From: JAEZBP01 sp963832725
Lineage (GTDB): Bacteria; Myxococcota_A; Polyangia; Polyangiales; Sandaracinaceae
Reading direction: 5' to 3'
DNA length: 64,000 nt
Assembly: GCA_963832725.1 (NCBI GenBank)
Contig: CAWHVG010000002.1
Span: forward strand, 1,488,001 to 1,552,000
This document shows, piece by piece, positions 7,801-17,347 of the stretch. The notes under the pieces are model-generated. The model did no database searches. It was not told the origin of the DNA and was given only the letters and a program-made list of their open reading frames with translations. How positions within the stretch are numbered: the stretch's first letter is position 1; every line of letters begins with the position of its first letter. A program made the position numbers and the translations under genes.

Positions 7801-9390
7801 ATGACGGGTCGACGACATGGGCGCTCGTCGGTGGCGCCCGCGCGCTCGCTGGCGATCCTCTGCGCGATCCTCTTCTTGACCTTCCTGGACAACACCATCG
7901 TCACGGTGGTGCTCGCCCGGGTTCAGGCGGATCTCGCGGTCGGGGTGAGAGGCCTTCAGTGGGTGGTAAACGGCTACATGCTGACGTTCGCCGCCCTGAT
8001 GCTGACCTTCGGCACGCTCGGGGACCTCTTCGGGCGCAAGAAGGTGATGCTGGGCGGGGTGCTGGTGTTCTGCGCCGGATCGGCGATCTGCATGCTGGCA
8101 TCCTCGCTCACGGTCCTCATCGCCGGCCGCGTGGTCATGGGCGTCGGCGCGGCGGCCTCGGAGCCGGGCACGCTCTCGATGATCCGACAGGTCTTCCCCG
8201 ACGAGCGCCCGCGCGACCGGGCGCTCGGGATCTGGGCGGCCGTGTCGGGGATGGCGCTCGCGCTCGGTCCGGTGATCGGCGGGCTCTTGATCGCGTTCTT
8301 CGACTGGCGCGCGGTGTTCGCGTTCAGCCTCGGCTTCGGCGTGTTGGTGTTCGTGCTGGGCGCCTTCGCGCTTCCGGAGAGCTCCAGCCCTCGCGGGCGC
8401 AACCTCGATGTGCCCGGGCTGGTGTTCGGCGCCGGCGCGCTGGCGGCGGCGACGGTGGCCACCATCGAAGGCGAGGCCGCCGGCTACGGCACCTGGTGGG
8501 TCCTCGCGCTCTTCGCGGGGGCGGGGGTGCTCGGCTGGGTCTTCGTCCGCACCGAGCGGCGCAGCGAGGATCCGGTGCTGAAGCCTGCGTTCTTCCGCAA
8601 CCCGACGATCGTGGGCGCGAACCTGGTGGCGCTGGCCATCAACGTCGGCACGTTCACCATCTTCTTCTTCACCGCGCTCTATCTGCAGGTCATCGCCCAA
8701 TTCTCTGGCGTGCGGATCGCCGCTTCGTTCGCAGGCATGTGCGGGGCCATGGTCGTCGGGGCGGTGATGACCGGTCGCGTCGTCGCGCGCCACGGCCCGC
8801 GGTGGACGGCCACGTTCGGTTGCGCGGCCACGGCGGGCGGAATCGGGGCGCTCATCTTCGTGCTCCAGCCCAACGTGAGCGCGCTCGAGGTCGCCTGGCC
8901 GCTGGCGCTCGGCGGCCTGGGGGTGGGGGTCGCGCTGGTGTCGGTGAACGCCGCCGTGTTGCGCGAAGTCCCGGGCGCGCAATCGGGCGCGGCCGCCTCC
9001 ACCGTCAACACCTCGCGCGAAGTCGGCGGCGTGATCGGTGTGGCCGTGTTCGGGGCCGTCGTCAACGCGCAGCTGACCTCGAGCCTGCGCGCCGAGCTGC
9101 ACGCGCTCGGCGTGCCCGATGTGTTCCAGCAGATCGTGATCAGCAGCGTGACCCACGGCGCGCTGCAGCGCGGCACCGCCGAGCACGCCGGCGCGGCCAC
9201 CGGGCACGAGCACATGATCCACGAGGTGATCCAGGCGACGTTCGACGCGTTCGGGGCCGGCCTGAGCACCGCGCTGATGATCTCCGCCGTCGTCTTGGTC
9301 GTGGCCGCCGTCGTCGCCGCCGTCCTCATCCGCTCGCACGATGGCGAAGAGCGCGGCGAGCATCCCGGTCCGAGCGCGCAGCCGGCGTGA
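7801..9390 (+). CDS. MFS drug transporter, DHA2 (14-TMS) family
   Basis: 529 residues with about 14 membrane segments. Family motifs: LDNTIVTVVLARVQADL in TM1, GTLGDLFGRKKVMLGG in the loop after TM2, and the antiporter motif C-like stretch MALALGPVIGGLLI. This matches the EmrB/QacA type proton-coupled efflux pump of the inner membrane. The cytoplasmic C-terminus has a His/Glu-containing loop (GHEHMIHEV). It follows the secreted Mtb12-like gene and may share its promoter. Substrate unknown; no TetR-type regulator is nearby. Confidence 0.93.
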   Translation: MTGRRHGRSSVAPARSLAILCAILFLTFLDNTIVTVVLARVQADLAVGVRGLQWVVNGYMLTFAALMLTFGTLGDLFGRKKVMLGGVLVFCAGSAICMLASSLTVLIAGRVVMGVGAAASEPGTLSMIRQVFPDERPRDRALGIWAAVSGMALALGPVIGGLLIAFFDWRAVFAFSLGFGVLVFVLGAFALPESSSPRGRNLDVPGLVFGAGALAAATVATIEGEAAGYGTWWVLALFAGAGVLGWVFVRTERRSEDPVLKPAFFRNPTIVGANLVALAINVGTFTIFFFTALYLQVIAQFSGVRIAASFAGMCGAMVVGAVMTGRVVARHGPRWTATFGCAATAGGIGALIFVLQPNVSALEVAWPLALGGLGVGVALVSVNAAVLREVPGAQSGAAASTVNTSREVGGVIGVAVFGAVVNAQLTSSLRAELHALGVPDVFQQIVISSVTHGALQRGTAEHAGAATGHEHMIHEVIQATFDAFGAGLSTALMISAVVLVVAAVVAAVLIRSHDGEERGEHPGPSAQPA

Positions 9391-9394
9391 AGGC

Positions 9395-11107
9395 TCACTG
9401 CCGGGCGCAGTAGACGCCTTCGGAGGGCGAGAGGAAGTGGACGCCGCTGTCCGCGAGCGGCGACAGCTCGGTGACCAGCGCGTCGATGGTGGTGGCCCAC
9501 ACGGTGATGGCGAAGAAGACGAGCGGCGGGCGGGTGCCGTCGGGCATGGCCAGGAAGGACTCGATCTGCGCGCGCAGCTCGGGCGGGCCGTCCGAGTAGG
9601 CTTGCTGCCGCGAGCTCAGGACGGGCGTGCCGTCGACGACGAGCGCGGGGCGGTCGTTGGCGCGCTCCGTGTAGTTGAGGAGGAAGCCGTCCGGCAGCGT
9701 GCCCGCCGTGTCGCCGGCCGCGAGCACGGTGCGCCAGGCGCGTGCGCCCTGCACCGACAGGAAGAGATCGAGCGACCAGTTCACGCGCAGGCCGATGGCG
9801 TGCTCGAGGCGGAAGCTGTCGACGTAGAAGGTGCTCGGGTCGTCGTACTGCGAGGGGAGCGCGTAGCCGATGCCCATCATCGAGACGAGCTCGGTCTGCT
9901 GGCCCGCTTGCGCGGCGTAGTAGTCCCAGATGGCCGGCATCAGCACGGCCACGTCGGGGCCCATGCTCCAGCCCATGGGGAGGGCGGTGCGCTGGCTCGA
10001 GGGCCACCAGCCGTCTCCCGCGTAGGTGGAGAGCGGGACGCGGATGTTGTCGCCGTCGCTGATCGCGAGGACGACGTCGAGCGCGCCGCTGCCGCACTCG
10101 GTCGCGCTGGTGTCGACGGGCGTGGGGACGGCGCGGGGCTGGTCGGCCGACACCGCGGAGTGAAACGACAGGTTGCTCATCGTGTCCGAGGGCACGAGGA
10201 AGCGGCCTTGCGAGGAGAGCGTGACCAGCGCCGTGGCTTCCTGGGTCCCGTTGGCCGCCACGTACCCGTAGATCGGGTGGTCGGTGGGGTACTGCTCCAT
10301 CAGCGCGTAGACGGCGTCGAAGTCGTCGTCGCCGGGCCGCGTGTAGATCGGCATGATGCCCTGCTGGACGTAGAAGTCGCGGTTGCAGTGCTTGTCCGCG
10401 CTGGCCACGGCGACGCCGGGGTAGGCGAGCTGGTCTTTGTAGGTGCGGATGGTCTCGGTGTAGGCGGTGACGGCGTCGGGGTAGGCGCCACGCACGGGGT
10501 CGCGCTCGGTCATGCCGCGCCCGGAGAGCGAGTCGGCGGTGGACGGATAGGAGACGATGCCGCCCTCGGCCGCCGCGATGGCGGTGGCGACGTTGACGCT
10601 CCAGTCGTCGTCGGGGCTGGCGAGGATGTAGCTGCCGAGCTCGCCGGCGAAGCGGTCGAGCGCGGTGTCGAGGTCGATGGTCTCGGACACGCTCACGAGG
10701 CCCGCGCTCTGATAGCGATCAATCCAGCGCTGGTCGGCTTGGGGGCCGTCGAACGAGCTGCCGACGACGTAGACGCGCACCTGATCGCGGTTGAGCTGGC
10801 CCTGCATCGTCGTCGCGAGGAGCATGCGATCGGTCGGCTCGCCGCTCGCGTCGATGACGACGATCTGGTCGGCGAGCGCCGGGCGCCGCGCCAGATACCG
10901 CGAGGTGATGTCGTCGGGGATCATCCCCGTCGGCGGGCCGGCGTCGGGTCGCATCCGCGGTGCCGCGTCGACGCCGCCGTCGATCGACGCGCTGCCATCG
11001 GTCGAAGCGCCACCGTCCGTCGAAGCGTCCATCCCCTGCGCCGCGGGCTCACCGCAGGCAGCGAGAAAGACGCAAAGGGAGAGCGGAAACCACCCGGGTT
11101 GATCCAT
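9395..11107 (-). CDS. GxGYxYP-family lipoprotein, putative glycoside hydrolase
   Basis: 570 residues. The signal peptide ends in lipobox LAAC with C18 as lipidated residue, followed by a low-complexity Asp/Gly/Ala linker (residues 26-58) typical of myxobacterial lipoproteins. The C-terminal domain has SDGDN at 350-354 and GIGYALP at 412-418, the family-defining GxGYxYP-type motif. The family is predicted to hydrolyse carbohydrates, without firm biochemistry known to me. It is probably anchored in the outer or inner membrane. It converges on the MFS gene, 4 bp apart, and has no obvious partner gene. Confidence 0.8.
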   Translation of the reverse strand: MDQPGWFPLSLCVFLAACGEPAAQGMDASTDGGASTDGSASIDGGVDAAPRMRPDAGPPTGMIPDDITSRYLARRPALADQIVVIDASGEPTDRMLLATTMQGQLNRDQVRVYVVGSSFDGPQADQRWIDRYQSAGLVSVSETIDLDTALDRFAGELGSYILASPDDDWSVNVATAIAAAEGGIVSYPSTADSLSGRGMTERDPVRGAYPDAVTAYTETIRTYKDQLAYPGVAVASADKHCNRDFYVQQGIMPIYTRPGDDDFDAVYALMEQYPTDHPIYGYVAANGTQEATALVTLSSQGRFLVPSDTMSNLSFHSAVSADQPRAVPTPVDTSATECGSGALDVVLAISDGDNIRVPLSTYAGDGWWPSSQRTALPMGWSMGPDVAVLMPAIWDYYAAQAGQQTELVSMMGIGYALPSQYDDPSTFYVDSFRLEHAIGLRVNWSLDLFLSVQGARAWRTVLAAGDTAGTLPDGFLLNYTERANDRPALVVDGTPVLSSRQQAYSDGPPELRAQIESFLAMPDGTRPPLVFFAITVWATTIDALVTELSPLADSGVHFLSPSEGVYCARQ

Positions 11108-11276
11108 GCGCTAAAGGCTATCACGTGCCGTGTCCTCTGTTCGACTTGATCGTGGGATATGCTCGCCTCGCCCGCCGAGAGTCGTCGAGCTCACGAAGCC
11201 AGCCTCGTTCCATGCGTTTCTGGAGTTGCGCCGATGACGCCCTGACCGTTCGCGCGGGATCGACTATAGGATTCCG

Positions 11277-11921
11277 ATGCGCGGAAGGCGATGGAGCGGC
11301 GCTTACCTCTCGCTGACGCGGATTCGCGGCGTCGAGCTGCGGGTCCACTGGTCGCTGCTCGCGCTCGGCGTGCTGATGACGGTCGCCACGTACGGTGTCG
11401 CGTTCGTCACCTATGCCGCGCTGATCCTGGCGCACGAGCTCGGGCACGCGACGTTGGCGCAGCGGAGTGGTCTCGTCGCCACGCGGATCGATCTTCACAT
11501 GTTCGGCGGTCGCTGCCTGATGCACATGCAGTGGGCCACGCCGTGGAATCGAGGGGTGGTCGCCTGGGGCGGCATCCTGGTCCAGCTCCCGCTGCTGATC
11601 GGCGCGTGGCTCATCGTTCGGTTCGTGCCGCTGCCGGAGGGAGACATCGGTCGATATCTCGGGCAAGTGTTCGTCATCCTTCTGCCGCTGAACTTCGGGA
11701 TGATCTTCTTCAACGCGCTCCCCGTGGCGCCTCTCGACGGGTACGAGGGGTGGCGGATTGTGCCGATGATCCCCGGCCGCTTGCGGGTGTGGCGGTACGA
11801 GAGGAAGGCTCGCGCGCAGCGGGCTTCGCAGAAGCGCGACCTCCGGCGCTCGGTGACGGCGCAGCGAGCGAAGGCGCGCGGGCTGAGGGTGGTGCGTCCG
11901 TCCGACGACGAGCTGCACTGA
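11277..11921 (+). CDS. M50-family membrane zinc metalloprotease (site-2 protease type)
   Basis: 214 residues, compact. The catalytic HELGH motif is at 53-57 within a membrane segment, and the second metal site is NALPVAPLDG at 146-155 in a later segment, so all zinc ligands and the catalytic Glu are present. About five hydrophobic segments lie between residues 20 and 150, followed by a basic cytoplasmic tail. There is no PDZ or CBS domain, so it is a minimal intramembrane protease. Site-2 proteases commonly cleave anti-sigma factors or other membrane regulators; no candidate substrate is encoded next to it. Confidence 0.87.
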   Translation: MRGRRWSGAYLSLTRIRGVELRVHWSLLALGVLMTVATYGVAFVTYAALILAHELGHATLAQRSGLVATRIDLHMFGGRCLMHMQWATPWNRGVVAWGGILVQLPLLIGAWLIVRFVPLPEGDIGRYLGQVFVILLPLNFGMIFFNALPVAPLDGYEGWRIVPMIPGRLRVWRYERKARAQRASQKRDLRRSVTAQRAKARGLRVVRPSDDELH

Positions 11922-12055
11922 AGAGTCGGCAGGCCTTCCGCTCCGGGCCCGCACGTTCGCCACGTCCGCCCGATGCCTCGGGCTCGATCCGGCCACTCCG
12001 CGGACGCCGGGTGTGCGGCTTCGCGCCTCGACGCGTGCTACCTCGCAGGGCGACG

Positions 12056-12655
12056 ATGAGCCTGCTTCCAGCATCGTTCTGCGCGCGGGATGCGCGGGAG
12101 GTGGCGGTCGATCTGCTCGGGCGACACCTCCGTCGAGACGAGGTCGTCCTCCGCATCACGGAGGTGGAGGCGTACTGCTGGCCGGAGGACTCGGCGAACC
12201 ATTGCCGCGCCGGTCGCACTACGCGGAACGAGCCGATGTGGGGGCCGGCCGGGCACGCGTACGTGTACCTCTGCTACGGGCTGCACCAGATGCTCAACGT
12301 GGTGACCAACGCGGACGGGGAGGGCGCCGCGGTGCTGATCCGCGCCTGCGAGCCGGTGCGCGGCCTCGACACGATCCGCGCCCGCCGGGGCGGCAAGGAA
12401 GGCCCCGTCCTGTTGACCGGGCCCGGCAAGGTGGGCGCGGCGCTCGGGCTCGACACCTCGTGGAGCGGGCACCCGCTCTTCTCGCGCGGGGGGCTGGAGC
12501 TGCACGAGGGCGAGCCCGCCCGTGAGGTGCTGGTCGGGCCGCGGGTCGGCGTCGACTACGCGGAGCCGGAGCATCGCGACGCGCCCTGGCGCTTCGCCGC
12601 CGCCGGCTGTCGCTGGGTGAGCCAGCGGCGCACGCTCCGCCCGATGCGCCGCTGA
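12056..12655 (+). CDS. mpg: 3-methyladenine DNA glycosylase (AAG/MPG family)
   Basis: 199 residues, the usual length for bacterial Mpg. It removes alkylated purines and hypoxanthine to start base excision repair. Visible hallmarks: LLGRHLRR, ITEVEAY with the catalytic Glu, DSANHCRAGRTTRNEPMWG, AYVYLCYGLHQMLNVV and LLTGPGKVGAALG. The ATG at 12056 gives the family N-terminus. It stands alone between the M50 protease and the MutS-like gene. Confidence 0.95.
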   Translation: MSLLPASFCARDAREVAVDLLGRHLRRDEVVLRITEVEAYCWPEDSANHCRAGRTTRNEPMWGPAGHAYVYLCYGLHQMLNVVTNADGEGAAVLIRACEPVRGLDTIRARRGGKEGPVLLTGPGKVGAALGLDTSWSGHPLFSRGGLELHEGEPAREVLVGPRVGVDYAEPEHRDAPWRFAAAGCRWVSQRRTLRPMRR

Positions 12656-12740
12656 TCCCGTTCGCAGACCCCGCGCCATTTCGTCGGAACTCGCCGCGCC
12701 GGCCGGCGTCTGCCCTTCGACGCTCATGGAGGTGCAAGGG

Positions 12741-14609
12741 ATGGCTGCTCGCGCTGCTTCTTCGGCGATGCTACAAGACGGGACTGCCCGGATGAGCCGT
12801 TTCGGAGGACGATCGAGGCGCCACCGCCTCCTGGTGGAGCGCCGCGCGATGATGGCGCTCGTGGCCGAGGCGAAAGAGCGCGCCGCGCCCGAAGAGTCGA
12901 CCGCGCTCGCCCTGCGCGCGCCCGACGCGAACGAGGCGTGGGTCGATCTGATCCACGACGCGCCGCTGGTGACGGTCGACGTGGAGCTGCTCCGCCAGGC
13001 GCTCCGCTTCGCGTTCGAGTCCGGCGACGCGGGCGGGCTGCTCGAGCGGGCGGTCGACGACGCGCCGACGACCGGCTCGCGCTGGAACCCGGAGGTCTTC
13101 TCGGCCTCGCTCTTCTTGCCGGAGCTGCTCGCGAGCTGCTTCGTGATCGAGATTGACGGGAAGCGCTACGAGCCGAGCCGCGCGCACATGGTGCGGCTGA
13201 TCAGTCACCCGCCCGAGAACGCGCGCGACGTGGCGCTCCGGCAGGAGGTGCTCCGCGAGCTGATCGAAGAGCCGGCGCTGCGCGCTTCGCTGGAGCGGGT
13301 CTACGTGGCGCTGCGGCAGCTCCGTGGGCTCCTCGACGAGCGGCCGATGTCGCCGGGCGAGACGGTGCGCCGGAAGATCGAGGTGCTCTCGGCCATCAAG
13401 GACTTCCTCGATCACGCGGACGAGGGGCTCGCCCCGGCGACGTCGGCGCTGAAGCGCCTCTCGGACCTCGCCCATGGCATCCGCGAGACGGAGGCGTACC
13501 GCAAGCTCGCGCAGCTCCTCGACTTCGACGCGAACATGGCGGCGGTCGAGGTGCGGCTGGTCATCGGCTCGGACGGGAAGATCCGCGACTTCCAGATGCT
13601 CGAGGCGCGCGAGAACACCGACAACCCGATGGTCGCCTCGCCGTGGCGGCGCCTCCTCTCGCGGCTCTCGGCCTGGCTGCGCGGCTATCGCTACGGCGAG
13701 AACGAGGTCCTGCTCAAGGTGATCGACGACGTCTTCGCCGGGCTCGAGGACGCGGTGCTCCCCTGCTTCGAGCTCATCGGGCACGTCGAGCTCTACCTGG
13801 CCGCGCTCGGCTTCCGCGATCGGGCCCAGAAAGAAGGGCTCGCCGTCTGCCTGCCCGAGATCACGCCCACGCCCGAGCTCGGCGAGCCGGCCGGCCCGTT
13901 CGAGCTGAAGGGGCTCTTCAACCCGCTCTTGCTGCTGCAAGGGATCCGGCCGACGGCGAGCGACGTGTCGTCGGAGGGGCACGACTCGCTGACGCTGATC
14001 ACGGGCCCGAACTCGGGCGGCAAGACGCGTTTCTTGCAGGCGATCGCGCTCTCGCAGCTCTTGGCGCAGAACGGGATGTTCGTGCCGGCGGCGAGCGGGC
14101 GGCTGACCAGCGCGCCGACGTTGTTCGTGTCGCTGGTGGAGGGCGCGCCGGCCGATCAGAGAGAGGGCCGTCTCGGCACCGAGCTGGTGCGGGTGCGGCA
14201 GCTCTTCGAGCAGCTCGAGCCGGGGACCTTCGTCATCCTCGACGAGCTCTGCTCGGGCACGAACCCCTCGGAGGGCATCGCCATCTTCAACATGGTGATC
14301 TCGCTCCTTCCGCGTTTGAGGCCGCAGGTCTTCGTGACCACGCACTTCCTGGACGCGGCGCGCGCGCTCGAAGAGCAGCAGCCCGTCCCGCGCCTGCGCT
14401 TCCTGCAGGTCGAGCTCGACGAGGACGAGCAGCCGACCTACCAGTTCGTGCCCGGCGTCGCGCCGACCTCGCTGGCGCACCAGGTGGCCTCGCGCCTCGG
14501 CGTCACCCGCGAGGAGCTCGAGCGCCTGGTCGAGGAGCGCGAGGCGCTCTTGCACGACGAGTCGTACCCGCGCGCGCTGCCCAAAGGCACGCTCGACGCG
14601 GCGGGCTGA
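12741..14609 (+). CDS. MutS-family ATPase lacking the mismatch-recognition domains
   Basis: 622 residues from ATG 12741, chosen because GGAGGT sits seven bases upstream; an ATG at 12726 overlaps that site. The C-terminal third is a MutS ATPase: Walker A GPNSGGKT near residue 420, Walker B VILDELCSGTNPSEG near 497, and VTTHFLDAA as switch region. The N-terminal 400 residues are helical and resemble the core/lever region, but no domain I mismatch-binding motif (FxE) is seen and no Smr domain follows. It is therefore neither MutS nor full MutS2, but a MutS-related protein of unknown role. Confidence 0.85.
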   Translation: MAARAASSAMLQDGTARMSRFGGRSRRHRLLVERRAMMALVAEAKERAAPEESTALALRAPDANEAWVDLIHDAPLVTVDVELLRQALRFAFESGDAGGLLERAVDDAPTTGSRWNPEVFSASLFLPELLASCFVIEIDGKRYEPSRAHMVRLISHPPENARDVALRQEVLRELIEEPALRASLERVYVALRQLRGLLDERPMSPGETVRRKIEVLSAIKDFLDHADEGLAPATSALKRLSDLAHGIRETEAYRKLAQLLDFDANMAAVEVRLVIGSDGKIRDFQMLEARENTDNPMVASPWRRLLSRLSAWLRGYRYGENEVLLKVIDDVFAGLEDAVLPCFELIGHVELYLAALGFRDRAQKEGLAVCLPEITPTPELGEPAGPFELKGLFNPLLLLQGIRPTASDVSSEGHDSLTLITGPNSGGKTRFLQAIALSQLLAQNGMFVPAASGRLTSAPTLFVSLVEGAPADQREGRLGTELVRVRQLFEQLEPGTFVILDELCSGTNPSEGIAIFNMVISLLPRLRPQVFVTTHFLDAARALEEQQPVPRLRFLQVELDEDEQPTYQFVPGVAPTSLAHQVASRLGVTREELERLVEEREALLHDESYPRALPKGTLDAAG

Positions 14610-14806
14610 GCGCGCTCGCCGGCGGGTCGCATCGGCCCCCCACGGCAAGCACGGCCATCGGCTGGCGCTTTCGGGCTGCGCGCGGGCCCGTGGGAAAGCG
14701 CCGTTCCGGCTCCCGGGCCCGCCTCGGGATCGAAGCGCTCGATCCGGCCACCGAGGTCCGGCCTCTGCCCGCTCCTCGGTTCGGACGCGCACCGCGGTGA
14801 CGGGCA

Positions 14807-15124
14807 TCACGGGATGCGGGCGCGCAGCTCCGCGAGTGTCTTTTGCGGATCGAAATAGTCGTCGAGCTTTCGCTCCACGTAGGCCCGTCCGCCGAGCTTC
14901 TCGGCGAGAAACCCTGCCTTCATCTCCGCGTGGATCGCGCCGCCGCCGATGCGCACGGTGCCATCGAACTTCACGCCCATCACCTTGCCGGCGAGCGTGA
15001 CGACGTCGCTCCCCTGCCACGTCGCGCGCACCCCGTGCTTTCGTGACCAGTAGTCGGCCAGGGCCCGCGCGCGGTCGCACGCCTCGGCGTCGTCCAGGTC
15101 GTAGCGTCGATCGAGCACCATCAT
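14807..15124 (-). CDS. Polyhydroxyalkanoate granule-type small protein (PHA_gran_rgn family)
   Basis: About 105 residues from the ATG at 15124 (a second ATG directly follows). The pattern LDDAEACDRARALADYWSRK, then VKFDGTVRIGGGAIHAEM, then GFLAEKLGG with a C-terminal helix matches the polyhydroxyalkanoic acid system family, which in other bacteria lies near PHA genes. No PHA synthase is present in this window, so granule association is an inference from family only. Cytoplasmic; no signal peptide. Confidence 0.75.
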   Translation of the reverse strand: MMVLDRRYDLDDAEACDRARALADYWSRKHGVRATWQGSDVVTLAGKVMGVKFDGTVRIGGGAIHAEMKAGFLAEKLGGRAYVERKLDDYFDPQKTLAELRARIP

Positions 15125-15840
15125 GACCGCGATGCTCGACGCTGGTCCCCCGCGCGTCAATCGTGCTCGGTACGATTCGATTCATTCGGGCGGTCGTTCG
15201 ACCGAGCGTGGTGGGGCGGCCCTCGACGCCGCGCACGAGGCTGCGCGGCGCTCGAACGGGTGGTCACGACCGGGAGCGCCGCCGCCCCCTCGTGCGCTCG
15301 CCGCTCGTGTCGCTTGCGCGGGGGAAAGAGACGCCGTGATCGCGCGTCTCGCGGCCTCGCGAGCTGCGCTCACGGCGTCGAGCCGCGGGTTGGAGAGCCT
15401 CTTGGCTTTCGGAATGGCGCCGTGACGACGTGGAAGCCGGCGGCTCGCTCCGAGAAGACGTTCCACCGCCGTGAAAGCCGGGCCGCGCGCGGCGCGGCGA
15501 AGGAGGCGCTGCGCATGTTGATGATGCGCAGCTACGCGTCGGTGGAGGGCGGCTCCGGCTCTTCCGGCCAGGCCTGAGCTCGAGGCCGCGCGGTCTGCTT
15601 CGTCACCCGTTGGCGCAAGAGCGGGCCGAGCCATCGGTCGGCTCCGCTGACGGTCGCTCGGCGTCCCGCGTGCTCTCCGCGGGCCGCGCCGGCTGCCGTC
15701 GAAGCTCGGGGCTCATCCGCCCGCGTCGCCGATGTGCGCTCGGCGTGCCGCGGGAGCACCGTGCGCTCGTCGCCGAGGCCGCGCCGTGTCCGAGGCGAAA
15801 TCGACCGTCGCGAAGCGCCGCGAACACTGGTTCCGAGGGG
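15125..15840. other. Intergenic region without a convincing gene
   Basis: 716 bp between two minus-strand genes. Short open frames exist, for example a GTG-started 51-codon frame at 15422-15577 and a 28-codon frame at 15785-15871 that overlaps the fic 3' end. None has a ribosome binding site or recognisable domain. Codon structure is weaker than in the flanks, so the region may hold decayed genes. Confidence 0.5.
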
Positions 15841-17211
15841 TCATGCTCGATCGCTCCTCTTCTCGATGAGCGCGGCCATCCGCGCCGCCGGGAAGAAGCG
15901 CTTCTTGCGGCCGACCTGCTCGGCCCGCAGGTAGCCGAGCTCGACCAGCGTCCCCAGGTCGGCCCGCGCCGTCAGGTAGTGCACGCGATGCGTCGTGGCA
16001 TGCTCGCCAATCGTGTAGCTGCGGAGAGGGTGCCGGACGGTGGCCGCGAGCAGCGCGCGCTGCCGGTGGTTCAGCTCGTCGAAGCCCGCGACGGCGCGCG
16101 CCAGCTCCCTCGCCTGGGTCGCCCGCCTCTCGAGGTGATCGAGCAGCTCACTCCGCGCTTCATCCAAGACGCCGAGCTGGTGCAGGAGGAAGTACGTGAG
16201 GTCGCCATCGTCGCTTTCCACGTACGCGAACGCGCGGTAGTAGGCCATCGGCTTGCAATCGATGGGCCCGGACAGGGAGAGGAACTCCGCCATCTCGTAG
16301 CCGTGCCGGAGCATCACCCAATAGAAGAGCGCCCGCGCGATGCGTCCGTTTCCGTCCCGGAACGGGTGCTCGTAGCCGAGCCAGAAGTGGGTGATGATCG
16401 CGCGGAGCACCGGGTGGATGAACGTGACGCCGTCGTTCGACTCCGCGTTTGCGAAGTCGAGCATCGCCTGCACGCGCTCTCGGATGGGAGGCAGACGCCC
16501 GGACGGATCGACGGCCGGCGGCGGCACGTGCCAGACGACACCCTCGATGTCCTCCACCCGTACGTCGTGCTCGGGGCCGCGGAGCCGACCGGCGCCGTCC
16601 GGGACATCGAGCGCATCCTCGCCGAGGATGCCGTGCAGCTCGAGGAGGTCGTCGAGCTGCAGCGGGCGCCCTTCGTCCCCGAGCGCGATGATGCGCTGCA
16701 TGGCGCGCCAGTTGTTCAGAATCATGCGCTCGTCGTGGCTCGCTGGCGCACGGCCTTCCCGCATCATCTGTCGGGCGGTCTCTCGCGTGGTGGGCCTCGC
16801 GCCCTCGATCGCGCTCGAGCTGATCGCCTCCTCGATGAGCGTGCGAACGCGGTACTCGGTCACCGCGTCCTCGTTCCCGAGGGCATCGGCGAGCAGCTTC
16901 GAGACGTTCCGACGGTCGAAGCGGTGCAGCGCCTCCCGGATCGCGGGCGTCTCCACGAACGAGAAGGGCGGGCCCAAGAGCGCCCGCATGGGGGCCACCG
17001 CCACGGACGACGCTCGACGCGCGAACTTCATGAGCGCCCACCACTGCTCGGCCGAGGCGATCGGCGCGGGCGGCTCCCGATGTCGCAGCTCGTCCCAGTG
17101 GAGGTAGCGCCCGTCGGGCAGGGTGGGGCCGACCTGGTCGGTCAGCCTCAGGCCCGTCCGGACGAGCTCGGCAATTTTCACCGGCGAAGGAGGGCTCTTG
17201 GGGGGACGCAT
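15841..17211 (-). CDS. Fic-domain AMPylator with C-terminal winged helix
   Basis: 456 residues. The Fic motif is HPFRDGNGRIAR at 282-293 with catalytic H282, so adenylyltransferase activity is expected. An N-terminal inhibitory helix is present as S132-xxx-E136-G137, making this a class II self-inhibited Fic protein. The C-terminal 100 residues form a winged-helix segment (YTIGEHATTHRVHYLTARADL ... LGYL), the layout of Fic_N/Fic/wHTH proteins, which could allow autoregulation. The ATG at 17211 lies only nine bases after a TATAAA box, so the mRNA may be leaderless. No Fic antitoxin gene is adjacent. Confidence 0.92.
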   Translation of the reverse strand: MRPPKSPPSPVKIAELVRTGLRLTDQVGPTLPDGRYLHWDELRHREPPAPIASAEQWWALMKFARRASSVAVAPMRALLGPPFSFVETPAIREALHRFDRRNVSKLLADALGNEDAVTEYRVRTLIEEAISSSAIEGARPTTRETARQMMREGRAPASHDERMILNNWRAMQRIIALGDEGRPLQLDDLLELHGILGEDALDVPDGAGRLRGPEHDVRVEDIEGVVWHVPPPAVDPSGRLPPIRERVQAMLDFANAESNDGVTFIHPVLRAIITHFWLGYEHPFRDGNGRIARALFYWVMLRHGYEMAEFLSLSGPIDCKPMAYYRAFAYVESDDGDLTYFLLHQLGVLDEARSELLDHLERRATQARELARAVAGFDELNHRQRALLAATVRHPLRSYTIGEHATTHRVHYLTARADLGTLVELGYLRAEQVGRKKRFFPAARMAALIEKRSDRA

Positions 17212-17216
17212 CGCGA

Positions 17217-17250
17217 GTGTTTTATAATAACGCGATTGTTATAAAACAAC
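17217..17250 (-). promoter_or_regulatory. Palindromic promoter/operator directly upstream of fic (copy A)
   Basis: An AT-rich inverted repeat (TTTTATAA at 17220-17227 and TTATAAAA at 17239-17246, CGCGA centre) in a 70% GC context. Read toward fic it contains TTGTTT, 17 bases, then TATAAA, a good sigma-70 spacing, ending nine bases before the fic ATG. Promoter and operator coincide, so a dimeric repressor binding here would block transcription. Confidence 0.65.
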
Positions 17251-17347
17251 GGCTAGGGCTCCGGCCAGCCGAGCCGCCCTCGAGGCCGTAGGGACGAGCG
17301 CTGGCGACTTTCTTCTATGATCACGGGGCCTTAGGGGTTGCATGGTG

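Noticed and set aside
15422..15871. Short frames of 51 and 28 codons, the second vaguely like the start of an IS-type protein (AKRREHW)
   Set aside because: Too short and without other transposon parts or inverted repeats; similarity is within chance.
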